Source of the DNA: Streptococcus suis YS161
GTDB lineage: Bacteria > Bacillota > Bacilli > Lactobacillales > Streptococcaceae
Length of the DNA: 64,000 bases
Reading direction: 5' to 3'
Assembly (NCBI RefSeq): GCF_002760245.1
Contig: NZ_ASCA01000043.1
Coordinates: 62,001-126,000 of the forward strand
Below are positions 30,035 through 40,088 of this stretch, one piece after another; within the stretch, counting starts at the first letter, position 1, and the number at the start of each line of letters is the position of its first letter. Made by a program: the position numbers and the translations under genes. The notes below the pieces were generated by a model that saw only the letters and a list, made by a program, of their open reading frames with translations, did not search any database and had not been told where the DNA came from.

Positions 30035-30337
30035 TTAGGGAGTGTTATTCTCATTCTGGTATTTTTTGAGAATCTGTTGGATTTCTTCCAAGTTTCCTGC
30101 AATGCTTTGCTGATAGACTCGAGTCTTATATTGTAAGTCAGAAGCCATTTCCTGCAAGGGTTCTTGAAAACTTTGGATAATGGCAAGTTGTTCCTGAATA
30201 TTGTTCTTGCTCAGTTGAATATCTGATAGAAGTTGTTTGGTTTCCTGTACTTCTTTAGCGATTTTATCCCGATGCGTGACTGCAAGGAAGCTGGCGGTAG
30301 CGGCGCTTGCGGCTAAAATGATATTACGAAGTTTCAT
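30035..30337 (-). CDS. Small membrane-anchored coiled-coil protein
   Basis: 100 residues. A short N-terminal hydrophobic segment (IILAASAATASFLAV, residues 6-20) is followed by a helical region with heptad-like Gln/Glu/Leu spacing (about 25-95). The layout resembles YtxH-like small proteins, but I cannot assign a family. It starts 1 base after the hit stop codon, so it is co-transcribed. Function unknown. Confidence 0.7.
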   Translation of the reverse strand: MKLRNIILAASAATASFLAVTHRDKIAKEVQETKQLLSDIQLSKNNIQEQLAIIQSFQEPLQEMASDLQYKTRVYQQSIAGNLEEIQQILKKYQNENNTP

Positions 30338-30338
30338 A

Positions 30339-30752
30339 TTATTCTCCTAGATAGAGCTCTTGTGCCAGTTGAGCCAGGGCTGGGAAGTCAGGGTCGTTGG
30401 CTTTAAATTGAATGCTCAATCCATCTTGATTGTTAAAGCGTGGTAAGAGATGGATGTGTGTATGAAAGACGGTTTGCCCAGCGGCCTCCTCGTTATTATT
30501 AACGATGTTTAGACCACTAGCTCCAAGTTTTTCTTTTAACTGACGAGCGATGGTTGGCACAACAGAAAAGAGTGTGGATGCAGCGTCTTTATCCATATCA
30601 AGCACGTTTCGGTAGTGTTTTTTAGGGACAACCAATGTGTGTCCTTTTGTGACCTGAGTGATGTCTAAAAAGGCTAATACTTGGTCATCTTCGTAGACTT
30701 TTGAAGCTGGTATTTCTCCAGAGATAATTTTGCAAAAAATACAATCCGACAT
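30339..30752 (-). CDS. hit: HIT family nucleotide-binding protein
   Basis: 137-residue histidine-triad protein (Hint type nucleotide hydrolase). The catalytic motif HTHIHLLPR is at residues about 97-105, and the N-terminal CIFCKIISGEIP has the paired zinc cysteines typical of HIT proteins. It is transcribed away from ecsA. The divergent hit-ecsA order is common in streptococci. Confidence 0.92.
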   Translation of the reverse strand: MSDCIFCKIISGEIPASKVYEDDQVLAFLDITQVTKGHTLVVPKKHYRNVLDMDKDAASTLFSVVPTIARQLKEKLGASGLNIVNNNEEAAGQTVFHTHIHLLPRFNNQDGLSIQFKANDPDFPALAQLAQELYLGE

Positions 30753-30777
30753 AATGGCAACCTCTTTCTAGGATTTT

Positions 30778-30786
30778 TGTTATAAT
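30778..30786 (+). promoter_or_regulatory. Extended -10 promoter of ecsAB
   Basis: TGT-TATAAT, about 28 bases before the ecsA ATG, in the 62-base divergent gap with hit. Confidence 0.6.
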
Positions 30787-30814
30787 AATTATATCAAATT
30801 GTAGGAAGAAATGT

Positions 30815-31549
30815 ATGTTAGAAGTAAAAAATGTAACTGGAGGATATGTCAATATCCCAGTTTTGAAAGATGTATCTTTTACCGTTGAGGATGGTCAATT
30901 AGTTGGTCTAATTGGTTTAAATGGTGCAGGGAAATCAACGACTATTAAGGAAATTATCGGTCTTTTGACCCCCTATCAGGGACAGATTGCAATTGACGGC
31001 CTAACTTTGCTACAAGGGGCTGAAAATTATCGGAAGAAGATTGGATTTATCCCTGAAACACCAAGTTTGTATGAAGAACTAACTCTCAAAGAGCACTTGG
31101 AAGTGGTAGCAATGGCCTATGATTTATCCTGGGAGCAAGCTTGGGGACGTGTTGAGCACTTGTTAAAACTGTTTCGCTTGGATGAGAAATTGGACTGGTT
31201 TCCTGTCAATTTTTCAAAGGGAATGAAGCAGAAGGTCATGATTATTTGTGCTTTTATGGTGGAGCCGAGTCTGTTGATTGTTGATGAGCCTTTTCTGGGA
31301 TTAGACCCTGTGGCTATCTCTGATTTAATCGCTCTTTTGGAGGAAGAAAAATCTAAGGGCACTTCAATCCTCATGTCCACTCACGTTCTTGACTCAGCTG
31401 AGAAAATGTGCGACTCTTTTGTGATTTTACATCAGGGACAGGTTCGTGCAACTGGAAATTTGGAGGAGCTACAAAGCGCATTTGGTATGGATGGTGCAAG
31501 TCTGAATGAAATTTATCTGGCCTTGACGCAAGAAGGAGTGGCTGGATGA
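30815..31549 (+). CDS. ecsA: ABC transporter ATP-binding protein EcsA
   Basis: 244-residue ATPase of the Ecs transporter. Walker A GLNGAGKSTT, signature FSKGMKQKVMIICAF and Walker B LLIVDEPFLGLDP. Ecs affects secretion and proteolysis of membrane peptides in Bacillus; the transported substrate is not known with certainty. GGAAG lies upstream of the ATG. It overlaps ecsB by 4 bases. Identification rests on the ATPase plus the adjacent EcsB-type permease. Confidence 0.9.
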   Translation: MLEVKNVTGGYVNIPVLKDVSFTVEDGQLVGLIGLNGAGKSTTIKEIIGLLTPYQGQIAIDGLTLLQGAENYRKKIGFIPETPSLYEELTLKEHLEVVAMAYDLSWEQAWGRVEHLLKLFRLDEKLDWFPVNFSKGMKQKVMIICAFMVEPSLLIVDEPFLGLDPVAISDLIALLEEEKSKGTSILMSTHVLDSAEKMCDSFVILHQGQVRATGNLEELQSAFGMDGASLNEIYLALTQEGVAG

Positions 31550-32586
31550 AAGAATTGTTTCAACAACGCCGACTAGATTTTTTAAATCGTTGTTCCAAGT
31601 ATCTGCGCTATGTTCTGAATGACCATTTTGTTTTGGTTCTCATGGTTTTATTAGGCTTTTTGAGTTTGCAATACCGTCAATTATTGTTGTCATTCCCTGA
31701 GAATCCGTTGCCGATTGTTTTTGTGGTTATTGCAATCAGTCTACTGGTACTAGTGTCCGGAAAAATTGCGACTTATCTAGAAGAAGCTGATCAAATCTTC
31801 CTATTGACCAAGGAAAAAGACATTCTGCAAGGACTCGAGGTTGCAGCCAGACGCACGGTCTTGTTTTGGTCCTCTATACAGGTGATGGTTCAGCTTGTTT
31901 TGTTACCAATCTATTTGAAACTGGGTTTACCGGTGTGGATGATTGTAGCTGGTCTTCTTACTTTGTTGGTTTTAAAATGTCTTTTTGTCAAGCGCCAATT
32001 AGTGGCTTATCAGTCACAGGGAGTATTGGACTGGTCTAAGGCTATTCCAGATGAACAAAAAAGGAAACAGTCTATTTTACGTTTCTTTGCCTTATTTACG
32101 ACGGTTAAAGGAATCAGTACGACTGTTAAACCGAGAGACTATCTCAATGGAATCTTGCGTCTTGTCAAGTCGAGACAGACTTGGTTTTATCTCTACTTAC
32201 GGGCTTTCTTGCGTTCAGGAGACTACTTGGGCTTGACGATACGTCTACTGTTGTTGGCGATTTTGTCCTTATTTGCCATTGAAGAATCGTGGTTATCCAT
32301 CGGCTTAGTTTTAGTCTTTCATTATTTGCTTGTCTTCCAGTTGTTGGGGCTTTACAAGCATTATGATTATCAATATATAACACAACTGTATCCTCTGGAG
32401 AAAGATTCCAAGAAAATCGGTCTTCAGAATTTGCTTAGAGTGATTTTATATAGTCTATTAGTAGTGGAATTGGGCTTTGCTCTGCTATTTTCTAAAGAGA
32501 ATGCGATGGTAGTCGTCTTACTTCTCGTGGGGATTTTCTTGCATGAAATATATTTGCCTCTAAAATTAAAAAAATTGATTGACTAA
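31546..32586 (+). CDS. ecsB: ABC transporter permease EcsB
   Basis: 346-residue EcsB family membrane protein with helices at about 27-45, 55-75, 105-145 and several in the C-terminal half (LLLLAILSLFAIEESWLS; VILYSLLVVELGFALLFS). A charged central cytosolic loop contains FFALFTTVKGISTTVKPRDYL, a typical EcsB stretch. Forms the membrane part for EcsA and overlaps it by ATGA. Confidence 0.9.
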   Translation: MKELFQQRRLDFLNRCSKYLRYVLNDHFVLVLMVLLGFLSLQYRQLLLSFPENPLPIVFVVIAISLLVLVSGKIATYLEEADQIFLLTKEKDILQGLEVAARRTVLFWSSIQVMVQLVLLPIYLKLGLPVWMIVAGLLTLLVLKCLFVKRQLVAYQSQGVLDWSKAIPDEQKRKQSILRFFALFTTVKGISTTVKPRDYLNGILRLVKSRQTWFYLYLRAFLRSGDYLGLTIRLLLLAILSLFAIEESWLSIGLVLVFHYLLVFQLLGLYKHYDYQYITQLYPLEKDSKKIGLQNLLRVILYSLLVVELGFALLFSKENAMVVVLLLVGIFLHEIYLPLKLKKLID

Positions 32587-32635
32587 ATAGACGAAAATTA
32601 GTAAAATAGTAAGGAATTTTTAAAGGAGGAAAGGC

Positions 32636-33430
32636 ATGCAGTTTGATACCAGTGGGCTACAATTACAGTCTATTGCAGGAAATAGTGGCAAAGCGTTTAA
32701 AGGCCTACGGTCAGACGGAACGCCAGTCTTTGTGAAGTATGAGATGCCTCCGATAGTGTCTGCTCTTGCGCGTGAGCAAATTACACCACCCGTTTTGTCA
32801 GCAAATCGTGAAGTAGGAATGGGGCATCGTGTAGAGCAGGAGTGGTTGAATGGTCGTACCTTGGAGCGTCAAGATATGACTAGTAAACAGATTCGTCAAA
32901 TACTGGTGAGAATGCACTATTCTCGCATTTTGCTCAATCAGGCTTTGCAGATGAATTATACCTATATGGAACCTCAGGATTTGGTTTATCGTTGGCAAAA
33001 AGAGGCGCCAACTAGATTGGGACAGAATTCTTATCTGCAATCTATCTGTCAAGATTTATTGAATAATCTACCAAGATTCCGTCAAGAGGTAGCAACATTT
33101 GTTCACGGAGATTTGCATCATAGTAACTGGGTAGAAACGACGTCTGGTTTGGTGTATTTGACAGATTGGGAGACCGCTTGTGTAACGGATCGGATGTTGG
33201 ATGTTGCCTATATTTTGACGCATTATATTCCTCGTCAGTCCTGGGAAGAGTGGCTTCGGGCTTATGGCTACAAATATAACAGCACAGTATTAAATAAGGT
33301 TTATTGGTATGGCCAGCTTGGCTATCTAAACCAAATAGCTAAGCATGTAGAAAGCTACAATGTTTTGGCTGCAAATAAAGAAATTTATGCTCTACGGCAA
33401 TTCCGTCAGAGTTTCTATAAGGAAGTATGA
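32636..33430 (+). CDS. ccrZ: Cell-cycle regulator CcrZ (phosphotransferase family)
   Basis: 264-residue APH/choline-kinase-fold protein next to trmB, matching CcrZ (YtmP) of pneumococcus, which links division to replication initiation. The catalytic loop [11 protein letters not shown] (about residues 156-166) and the Mg-binding LTDWETA (about 178-184) are intact, so an active kinase fold is expected. AAAGGAGG precedes the ATG. It overlaps trmB by 4 bases. Confidence 0.88.
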   Translation: MQFDTSGLQLQSIAGNSGKAFKGLRSDGTPVFVKYEMPPIVSALAREQITPPVLSANREVGMGHRVEQEWLNGRTLERQDMTSKQIRQILVRMHYSRILLNQALQMNYTYMEPQDLVYRWQKEAPTRLGQNSYLQSICQDLLNNLPRFRQEVATFVHGDLHHSNWVETTSGLVYLTDWETACVTDRMLDVAYILTHYIPRQSWEEWLRAYGYKYNSTVLNKVYWYGQLGYLNQIAKHVESYNVLAANKEIYALRQFRQSFYKEV

Positions 33431-34065
33431 GAGTTAGAAATCGTAAGGGAGCGAGTGAGCTTCTAGCAAACAATCCCCAGTATGTTATCTCCAATCCAGA
33501 GGAGTGTAAGGGGAAATGGGCAGAGATTTTTGGAAACAATAATCCTATCCACATAGAAGTTGGTTCTGGTAAAGGTCGCTTTGTCACTGGTATGGCTACG
33601 CAAAATCCAGATATTAACTATATTGGTATTGATATTCAAATGACCGTGTTAAGCTATGCCTTGGACCGTGTGCTTGAAGCTGGCTTACCAAATATAAAAT
33701 TATTGCAGGTGGATGGTTCGAGTTTGACCAACTATTTTGCACCGGTAGAAATAGATCAGCTTTATCTGAATTTTTCTGATCCATGGCCTAAGAAACGTCA
33801 TGAGAAACGCCGTTTGACCTACAAGTCATTCTTAGATACCTACAAGGAAATCCTACCTGAGAAGGGAGAAATCCACTTCAAAACAGATAATCGTGGTCTG
33901 TTTGAGTATAGCCTGGCTAGTTTTTCTCAATATGGCATGGTCTTGAAGCAAGTTTGGCTAGATTTGCATGCGGATGGTTTGGAAGGCAACGTTATGACAG
34001 AGTATGAGGAGAAATTCTCCAAAAAAGGCCAGGTTATCTACCGTGTGGAAGCACAGTTTCAATAA
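33427..34065 (+). CDS. trmB: tRNA (guanine-N7)-methyltransferase
   Basis: 212-residue SAM-dependent enzyme that methylates G46 of tRNA. SAM motif [15 protein letters not shown] (about residues 40-54) and the TrmB hallmark [14 protein letters not shown] (about 118-131) are present. It starts in the ccrZ stop (ATGA) and ends before a terminator at 34089. Confidence 0.95.
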   Translation: MRVRNRKGASELLANNPQYVISNPEECKGKWAEIFGNNNPIHIEVGSGKGRFVTGMATQNPDINYIGIDIQMTVLSYALDRVLEAGLPNIKLLQVDGSSLTNYFAPVEIDQLYLNFSDPWPKKRHEKRRLTYKSFLDTYKEILPEKGEIHFKTDNRGLFEYSLASFSQYGMVLKQVWLDLHADGLEGNVMTEYEEKFSKKGQVIYRVEAQFQ

Positions 34066-34088
34066 TTCCCTTAGTGGAAAATGAGGAG

Positions 34089-34109
34089 AGGTCTAACAGA
34101 GACCTTTTT
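34089..34109 (+). terminator. Terminator after trmB
   Basis: AGGTCT / AGACCT stem with an AACAG loop, then T5. Confidence 0.8.
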
Positions 34110-34111
34110 CC

Positions 34112-34140
34112 TTTACAAATAGGGATAGATATGATAGAAT
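34112..34140 (+). promoter_or_regulatory. Promoter of the rimP-nusA-infB operon
   Basis: TTTACA at 34112-34117, a 17-base spacer ending in TGA, and TAGAAT at 34135-34140. The leader of about 170 bases contains AAAGGGGTTG / CAACCCTTT (about 34160-34190), which could be a regulatory hairpin. Confidence 0.75.
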
Positions 34141-34322
34141 AGTGTAAGTGAATAATGAGAAAAGGGGTTGGCGTCAGTCAACCCTTTCCCTGTACACGGA
34201 TTTCTGTATATAGAATGAAGGATAGTACAAGGGAGTTTATTGTCAAAGGAAATAGAGAGTCCTGGATAGTGCGAACTATTTGAGTAATGTATTTCTAGCG
34301 ACTATAAAAATAGGAGGTGTTT

Positions 34323-34793
34323 ATGTCATCAATTATTGAATTGGTCACAGCAGCAATTACCCCCGCTATTCAAACTCCTTACGAGTTGGTGGATGTGGAA
34401 TATGGTAAAATGGGCGGTGACTATGTCCTATCGATTTTTGTCGATAAGGAGGGTGGAATTTCCCTTCAAGATACGGCAGATTTATCCGAAAAGATCAGTC
34501 CGATTTTGGACACTATCAAGCCAGACCCATTTCCAGACCAATACATGCTGGAGGTAACAAGTCCAGGTTTGGAGCGTCCTTTAAAAACGGCAGATGCTGT
34601 TGAGAAGGCGGTTGGAAAGTACATCCATGTCAAGCTCTATCAGGCAATTGATAAAATCAAGGTTTTTGAAGGAACGTTGCTCTCCTTTGATGGAACAGAC
34701 CTGATTATGGAGTATATGGATAAAACTCGTAAGAAGGAAGTGACTATTCCTTACCAGACGGTGGCTAAGGCCCGTTTGGCTGTTAAGTTATAA
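34323..34793 (+). CDS. rimP: Ribosome maturation factor RimP
   Basis: 156-residue 30S maturation factor (YlxS). N-terminal domain [26 protein letters not shown] in two parts, then conserved [14 protein letters not shown] chose the ATG at 34323, with AGGAGG 5 bases upstream, rather than the GTG at 34317 that overlaps the ribosome-binding site. First gene of the conserved rimP-nusA-rnpM-ylxQ-infB-rbfA operon. Confidence 0.94.
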   Translation: MSSIIELVTAAITPAIQTPYELVDVEYGKMGGDYVLSIFVDKEGGISLQDTADLSEKISPILDTIKPDPFPDQYMLEVTSPGLERPLKTADAVEKAVGKYIHVKLYQAIDKIKVFEGTLLSFDGTDLIMEYMDKTRKKEVTIPYQTVAKARLAVKL

Positions 34794-34826
34794 TGCTCTT
34801 TCATGAGTATTTTATAAAGATATTAG

Positions 34827-34866
34827 ACTTTAAGAAAGGACCTTTTGAGCGCAAAAGGAAAACAAC
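34827..34866 (+). promoter_or_regulatory. nusA ribosome-binding region with small hairpin
   Basis: AGAAAGGA is followed at once by a perfect CCTTTT-GAGCGC-AAAAGG stem-loop, 8 bases from the ATG. The second arm also supplies an AAAAGGA that could act as the Shine-Dalgarno. So the site is either masked by the hairpin or bridged by it. Confidence 0.5.
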
Positions 34867-36021
34867 ATGAGTAAAGAAATGCTAGAAGCCTTCCGTATTT
34901 TAGAGGAAGACATGGGTATTAACAAAGCGGATATCATTGATGCAGTTACAGAGTCGCTTCGTTCAGCTTATAAACGCCGTTATGGTCAATCAGAATCAGC
35001 AGTGATCGAATTTGACGAGAAAAAAGGCGATTTCCATGTATTTACTGTTCGTGAAGTAGTAGATGAAGTATTTGATAGCCGACTAGAAATTAGTCTAAAA
35101 GATGCCTTGGCTATTTCATCAGCTTATGAAATGGGTGACAAAATTAAATTCCCAGAAGATCCAGCGGAATTTGGTCGTGTAGCAGCCCAATCAGCTAAGC
35201 AGACCATCATGGAAAAAATGCGCAAACAAAAGCGTGCCATTACCTTCAATACCTACAAGCAACATGAAAATGAGATTATGTCAGGTACGGTAGAGCGTTT
35301 TGATAATCGCTTTATCTATGTCAACCTTGGTACGATTGAAGCACAATTGTCAAAACAAGACCAAATTCCTGGTGAGGTTTTCCAATCTCATGATCGTATT
35401 GAAGTCTATGTCTACAAGGTAGAAGACAATGGTCGTGGTGTTAACGTATTTGTCAGCCGTAGCCATCCAGAAATGATCAAACGTCTCATGGAACAGGAAA
35501 TTCCAGAAGTATACGATGGAACAGTTGAAATCATGAGTGTTGCCCGTGAAGCTGGAGACCGTACGAAAGTGGCTGTTCGTAGCCACAATCCAAACGTAGA
35601 TGCCATCGGTACGATCGTTGGTCGTGGTGGTTCAAATATCAAGAAAATCACTAGTAAGTTCCACCCAGCTCGTTATGATGCTAAGAATGACCGTATGATT
35701 CCTACTGAGGAAAATATTGATGTCATCGAGTGGGTCGCAGATGAAGCGGAATTTATCTACAATGCGCTTGCACCTGCTGAAGTTGACCAAGTATTGTTTG
35801 ATACAGAAGATGGTAAGCATGCTACTGTTGTTGTGCCAGATGATAAATTGTCACTAGCAATCGGTCGTCGTGGTCAGAATGTTCGTTTGGCAGCCCATTT
35901 GACAGGCTTCCGTATCGACATTAAGTCTGCTTCCGAATATGAGGCATTTGAGGCGGCTCAGTATGCAACAGAAGAGCTTGTAGAAGAAGTCGCGGAAGAA
36001 TTTACAGAAGAACAAGAATAG
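34867..36021 (+). CDS. nusA: Transcription termination/antitermination protein NusA
   Basis: 384 residues with the standard order: RNA-polymerase-binding N-terminal domain (about 1-125), S1 (about 133-200, NEIMSGTVERFDNRFIYVNLG in two parts), KH1 (GTIVGRGGSNIKKI) and KH2 (LAIGRRGQNVRLA). An acidic tail ends the protein; the E. coli-type acidic repeats are absent, as usual for firmicutes. Second gene of the operon. Confidence 0.96.
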   Translation: MSKEMLEAFRILEEDMGINKADIIDAVTESLRSAYKRRYGQSESAVIEFDEKKGDFHVFTVREVVDEVFDSRLEISLKDALAISSAYEMGDKIKFPEDPAEFGRVAAQSAKQTIMEKMRKQKRAITFNTYKQHENEIMSGTVERFDNRFIYVNLGTIEAQLSKQDQIPGEVFQSHDRIEVYVYKVEDNGRGVNVFVSRSHPEMIKRLMEQEIPEVYDGTVEIMSVAREAGDRTKVAVRSHNPNVDAIGTIVGRGGSNIKKITSKFHPARYDAKNDRMIPTEENIDVIEWVADEAEFIYNALAPAEVDQVLFDTEDGKHATVVVPDDKLSLAIGRRGQNVRLAAHLTGFRIDIKSASEYEAFEAAQYATEELVEEVAEEFTEEQE

Positions 36022-36037
36022 AACAAAAGGAGCAGCC

Positions 36038-36334
36038 ATGGCAAAAGCTAGAAAAATACCCTTGCGCAAGTCTGTGGTGTCCGGTGAAATCATCGACAAA
36101 CGGGATTTGCTCCGTATTGTAAAAAACAAAGAAGGTCAAGTATTTATCGATCCAACAGGCAAGGCAAATGGTCGTGGAGCTTATATCAAGCTTGACAATG
36201 ATGAGGCAAGCCAAGCTAAGAAACGTCGTGTCTTCGATCGTTCCTTTAGTATGGAAGTGGCCGAAGAATTTTACGATGAATTAATTGCCTATGTTGATCA
36301 TAAGATCAAGAGGAGAGAACTTGGACTCGAATAA
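36038..36334 (+). CDS. rnpM: RNase P modulator RnpM (YlxR)
   Basis: 98-residue YlxR/DUF448 protein, recently described in firmicutes as an RNase P-binding modulator. RKSVVSGEIIDKRDLLRIV and the motif DPTGKANGRGAYI are conserved. It begins 16 bases after nusA and overlaps ylxQ by 14 bases. Confidence 0.92.
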   Translation: MAKARKIPLRKSVVSGEIIDKRDLLRIVKNKEGQVFIDPTGKANGRGAYIKLDNDEASQAKKRRVFDRSFSMEVAEEFYDELIAYVDHKIKRRELGLE

Positions 36335-36629
36335 GAGACAGAAAATCTTAAATTTATTAGGTTTAGCCCAGCGAGCTGGTCGCCTGGTTTCGGGTGAGGA
36401 CCTGGTTGTTGAAGCTATTCAAAAAGGGCAGGCAAAGTTGGTGTTTTTAGCCGAAGATGCTGCTGGAAATTTAAGTAAAAAAGTAACAGATAAAAGTCAT
36501 ACCTATCAAGTAGAAGTTGTAACAGTGTTTTCAACACTGGAATTGAGTGCAGCTGTCGGCAAGGCTAGAAAAGTTCTTGCAGTGACAGACGCTGGATTTA
36601 CAAAGAAGATGAGGTCTATTATGGAATAG
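36321..36629 (+). CDS. ylxQ: L7Ae-family ribosomal-like protein YlxQ
   Basis: 102-residue L7Ae/L30e-fold RNA-binding protein. Core [26 protein letters not shown], written here in one residue-trimmed form: [19 protein letters not shown] propose a TTG start at 36321, 4-5 bases after AGGAGAG, giving [13 protein letters not shown]; an ATG at 36285 is too deep in rnpM and lacks a ribosome-binding site. Probably binds kink-turn RNA. Confidence 0.9.
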   Translation: MDSNKRQKILNLLGLAQRAGRLVSGEDLVVEAIQKGQAKLVFLAEDAAGNLSKKVTDKSHTYQVEVVTVFSTLELSAAVGKARKVLAVTDAGFTKKMRSIME

Positions 36630-36646
36630 AACAGGAGGACAAGGCA

Positions 36647-39454
36647 TTGTCTAAGAAGAGATTGAATGAAATAGCCCGTGAATTAGGCGTAAGCAGTAAG
36701 GAAGTTGTTGCTAAGGCTCAAGAATTGGGTTTTGAAGTCAAAAGTCATGCTTCAAGCGTAGATGAAGCAAGTGCTAAACGCCTTGCAGAAAGCTTTGGGG
36801 GACAAAAATCAGAGGCAACTAAAGTTGCGGCAAAAGTTAGCCAGCCTGAAAAGGTTGATGAAACTCCAAAAGTGGAAACAGCTAAGGTAGAAAAAGCTAA
36901 GGAAACACAGCCAGTAGTAAAAGAAGAAGTTGCGGCAAGTACAGTACAATCAGCTCCACATCGTCCACAAAGTCGAAACTTTAAGGCAGAACGTGAGGCG
37001 CGTGCCAAAGAGCAGGCTGCTAAGCGAGCTCAGGGTCAAGGAAAAGGTGGTCAAGCTAAATCTGGTCAGGACCGTCGTGACAACCGTCAACAAGGTCAGG
37101 GACGTTCAAACAATGAGCGAAATGATCGCCGCGATAATAGACGCGAACAGGGTTCAGATAAACGAAAGGACAATCGTTTTGGGGACCGTCGCGATAATCG
37201 TGATAACCGTTCAGGTCAGTCAGCTCGCTTTGAACAAAGAGAGGCTGCAAAACCAGCAGGACCTAAAATTGACTTCAAAGCGCGTGCTGCTGCTTTGAAA
37301 GCAGAACAAAATGCGGAGTATGCTCGTACCAGTGAAGAACGTTTTCGTCAGGCTCAGGAAGCTAAAAAGCAACCTAAGAAGCCAAAAGAAATTAAGTTTG
37401 AAGAACCGGTTGTGGAAAGCAAACCATTTGTGAAGCCTGCACCTGTTGCATCGGTACCAGAGCAAGTTGCAGAAACTACTGTAGATACCCGTCGTAAGAA
37501 ACAAGCTCGACCAGATAAAAAACGTGACTTTAATAGTGATGAAGAAGATGGTCCACGGAAACAACAAAGAAATCGAAATAGTCAAAATCAAGTGAGAAAT
37601 CAAAGAACAAGTAACTGGAATAACAATAAGAAAAATAAAAAAGGCAAGGCAAACCAACCTGCCAAACCTGTCACAGAACGCAAGTTCCACGAATTGCCAA
37701 CTGAATTTGAATATACTGCTGGCATGACCGTCGCAGAAATTGCAAAACGAATCAAACGTGAACCTGCTGAGATTGTGAAAAAACTCTTCCTTATGGGAGT
37801 TATGGCGACTCAAAACCAATCTTTGGATGGAGATACTATCGAACTCCTTATGGTTGATTATGGTATTGAAGCGAAAGAAAAGGTAGAGGTCGATAACGCA
37901 GATATTGAGCGTTTCTTCGTAGAAGAGGGTTACCTCAATGAAGAAGAGATGACAGAACGCCCACCTGTTGTGACTATCATGGGACACGTTGACCATGGTA
38001 AAACAACCTTGTTGGATACCCTACGTAATTCTCGTGTTGCTACTGGGGAAGCTGGTGGTATCACACAGCATATCGGTGCCTACCAAATTGAGGAAGCTGG
38101 TAAGAAAATTACCTTCTTGGATACTCCAGGACACGCGGCCTTTACTTCTATGCGTGCACGTGGTGCATCTGTTACCGACTTGACCATCCTAGTCGTTGCT
38201 GCAGATGATGGTGTCATGCCGCAAACGATTGAGGCTATCAACCACTCAAAAGCAGCTAATGTGCCAATCATTGTAGCTATCAACAAGATTGACAAGCCAG
38301 GTGCAAACCCAGAACGTGTCATCGGTGAATTGGCTGAACATGGTGTTATTTCAACTGCCTGGGGCGGTGAATCTGAGTTCGTAGAAATTTCTGCTAAATT
38401 CAACCAGAATATTGATGAATTGTTGGAAACTGTTCTTTTGGTCGCTGAAATCCAAGAACTGAAGGCAGACCCAACTGTTCGTGCGATTGGTACAGTTATC
38501 GAAGCGCATTTGGATAAAGGGAAAGGTGCGGTTGCAACCCTCCTCGTTCAACAAGGGACACTTAATGTTCAAGACCCAATCGTTGTCGGAAATACCTTCG
38601 GACGTGTTCGTGCCATGACAAACGACCTTGGTCGTCGTGTTAAGGTGGCTGGACCATCTACACCAGTTTCGATCACTGGTTTGAACGAAACACCGATGGC
38701 TGGTGATCATTTTGCGGTCTATGAAGATGAAAAATCTGCGCGTGCTGCCGGTGAAGAACGTGCTAAACGTGCTCTTCTTAAACAGCGTCAAGCAACGCAA
38801 CGAGTTAGTCTTGAAAACCTCTTTGATACCCTTAAAGCAGGTGAGGTTAAGTCAGTTAATGTGATTATCAAGGCTGACGTACAAGGTTCAGTTGAAGCTC
38901 TTGCATCATCGCTTCAAAAGATTGAAGTCGAGGGAGTACGTGTCAATATCGTCCACTCTGCAGTTGGTGCTATCAATGAATCAGATATTACTCTTGCGGA
39001 AGCTTCAAATGCTCTTGTGATTGGTTTCAACGTTCGTCCAACAGCTGAAGCGCGTAGCCAAGCTGAAGCAGATGATGTTGAAGTACGTCTTCACAGCATC
39101 ATTTACAAGGTTATCGAAGAGATGGAAGATGCCATGAAAGGTATGCTTGATCCAGAATATGAAGAAAAAATCATTGGTGAGGCAATCATTCGTGAAACCT
39201 TCAAGGTATCCAAAGTTGGAACGATCGGTGGATTTATGGTCGTACGTGGTAAGGTTACCCGTGATTCAAGTGTTCGAGTTATCCGTGATGGTGTTGTAGT
39301 ATTTGATGGTAAACTAGCTAGTTTGAAACGCTATAAAGATGACGTGAAAGAAGTTGGTAATGCCCAAGAGGGTGGTTTGATGATTGAGAACTACAACGAC
39401 TTGAAAGTTGATGATACCATTGAAGCTTACATCATGGAAGAAATCAAAAAATAA
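36647..39454 (+). CDS. infB: Translation initiation factor IF-2
   Basis: 935-residue GTPase that delivers fMet-tRNA to the 30S subunit. An IF2_N domain sits at residues 1-55 and a second around 350-400. Between them is a long basic, low-complexity linker rich in Arg, Asn, Gln and Asp (about 100-300, e.g. [20 protein letters not shown]). G motifs: [16 protein letters not shown] and NKIDK. Domains II, III and C-terminal fMet-tRNA-binding complete it. The start is TTG at 36647 with AGGAGGA upstream. Confidence 0.96.
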   Translation: MSKKRLNEIARELGVSSKEVVAKAQELGFEVKSHASSVDEASAKRLAESFGGQKSEATKVAAKVSQPEKVDETPKVETAKVEKAKETQPVVKEEVAASTVQSAPHRPQSRNFKAEREARAKEQAAKRAQGQGKGGQAKSGQDRRDNRQQGQGRSNNERNDRRDNRREQGSDKRKDNRFGDRRDNRDNRSGQSARFEQREAAKPAGPKIDFKARAAALKAEQNAEYARTSEERFRQAQEAKKQPKKPKEIKFEEPVVESKPFVKPAPVASVPEQVAETTVDTRRKKQARPDKKRDFNSDEEDGPRKQQRNRNSQNQVRNQRTSNWNNNKKNKKGKANQPAKPVTERKFHELPTEFEYTAGMTVAEIAKRIKREPAEIVKKLFLMGVMATQNQSLDGDTIELLMVDYGIEAKEKVEVDNADIERFFVEEGYLNEEEMTERPPVVTIMGHVDHGKTTLLDTLRNSRVATGEAGGITQHIGAYQIEEAGKKITFLDTPGHAAFTSMRARGASVTDLTILVVAADDGVMPQTIEAINHSKAANVPIIVAINKIDKPGANPERVIGELAEHGVISTAWGGESEFVEISAKFNQNIDELLETVLLVAEIQELKADPTVRAIGTVIEAHLDKGKGAVATLLVQQGTLNVQDPIVVGNTFGRVRAMTNDLGRRVKVAGPSTPVSITGLNETPMAGDHFAVYEDEKSARAAGEERAKRALLKQRQATQRVSLENLFDTLKAGEVKSVNVIIKADVQGSVEALASSLQKIEVEGVRVNIVHSAVGAINESDITLAEASNALVIGFNVRPTAEARSQAEADDVEVRLHSIIYKVIEEMEDAMKGMLDPEYEEKIIGEAIIRETFKVSKVGTIGGFMVVRGKVTRDSSVRVIRDGVVVFDGKLASLKRYKDDVKEVGNAQEGGLMIENYNDLKVDDTIEAYIMEEIKK

Positions 39455-39563
39455 TATTTTCTCATTGTCAAAGTCATAGACAAGTGATTTTGTCGAGGAA
39501 GTGATAATTTAATAGACTTTAGTAGGTTTTAAAGCAATAGTTTTTAATCTACTTGGATTATTC

Positions 39564-39587
39564 AAGCTGGGGAAACTCAGCTTTTCT
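39564..39587 (+). terminator. Weak terminator / attenuator between infB and rbfA
   Basis: AAGCTG / CAGCTT stem with an 8-base loop, then TTCT. Only 23 bases before the rbfA start, so it may act as a partial terminator. Confidence 0.5.
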
Positions 39588-39609
39588 ATCATCTAAGAAA
39601 GGAAATAAT

Positions 39610-39963
39610 ATGGCGAATCATTTTCGTACAGACCGTGTCGGGATGGAGATCAAGCGCGAAGTCAATGAGATTTTACAAAAGAAAGTTCGTGATCCACGTG
39701 TGCAGGGAGTGACCATTACAGATGTTCAGATGGTCGGCGATTTGTCAATGGCCAAGGTTTACTACACAATCATGAGTAATTTGGCATCCGATAATCAAAA
39801 AGCACAAACGGGTCTTGAAAAAGCGACGGGAACCATTAAGAGAGAACTTGGTCGTAAGTTAACTCTTTATAAAATTCCGGATTTGGTCTTTGAAAAAGAC
39901 CAATCAATTGAGTACGGCAATAAAATTGACCAAATGTTGCGTGCTCTTGATCAGAAAGATTAA
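39610..39963 (+). CDS. rbfA: Ribosome-binding factor A
   Basis: 117-residue KH-like 30S maturation factor. [19 protein letters not shown] at the N-terminus and the core [21 protein letters not shown] in two parts are typical. Start at 39610 follows AGAAAGGA by 6 bases (AATAAT), a normal example of the same Shine-Dalgarno that is separated by hairpin elements at sufB, pdhC, pdhD and uvrA. A longer frame from 39553 is rejected. Confidence 0.94.
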   Translation: MANHFRTDRVGMEIKREVNEILQKKVRDPRVQGVTITDVQMVGDLSMAKVYYTIMSNLASDNQKAQTGLEKATGTIKRELGRKLTLYKIPDLVFEKDQSIEYGNKIDQMLRALDQKD

Positions 39964-39968
39964 CAACA

Positions 39969-39996
39969 AAAGTCGGATGGAAACATTCGGCTTTTT
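39969..39996 (+). terminator. Terminator after rbfA
   Basis: AAAGTCGGATG / CATTCGGCTTT stem (with G-U pairs), GAAA loop, then T5. Confidence 0.8.
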
Positions 39997-40029
39997 CTGG
40001 ATCGGATGCTTTGTCCAAATATGGTGGCG

Positions 40030-40058
40030 TTTACAAGCCCTCGGAAAGATGTTATACT
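40030..40058 (+). promoter_or_regulatory. Promoter of the Ser-rich lipoprotein gene
   Basis: TTTACA (40030-40035), a 17-base spacer ending TGT, TATACT (40053-40058), 30 bases before the ATG. Confidence 0.7.
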
Positions 40059-40088
40059 AAGACCAAAGATAGAGCACAGGAGGAAGTT

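Noticed and set aside
37220-37996. 258-codon open frame antisense to infB
   Set aside because: It mirrors the biased codon use of the IF-2 linker, has a Cys/Phe-rich unlikely protein, and no ribosome-binding site. The infB protein on the other strand is certain.
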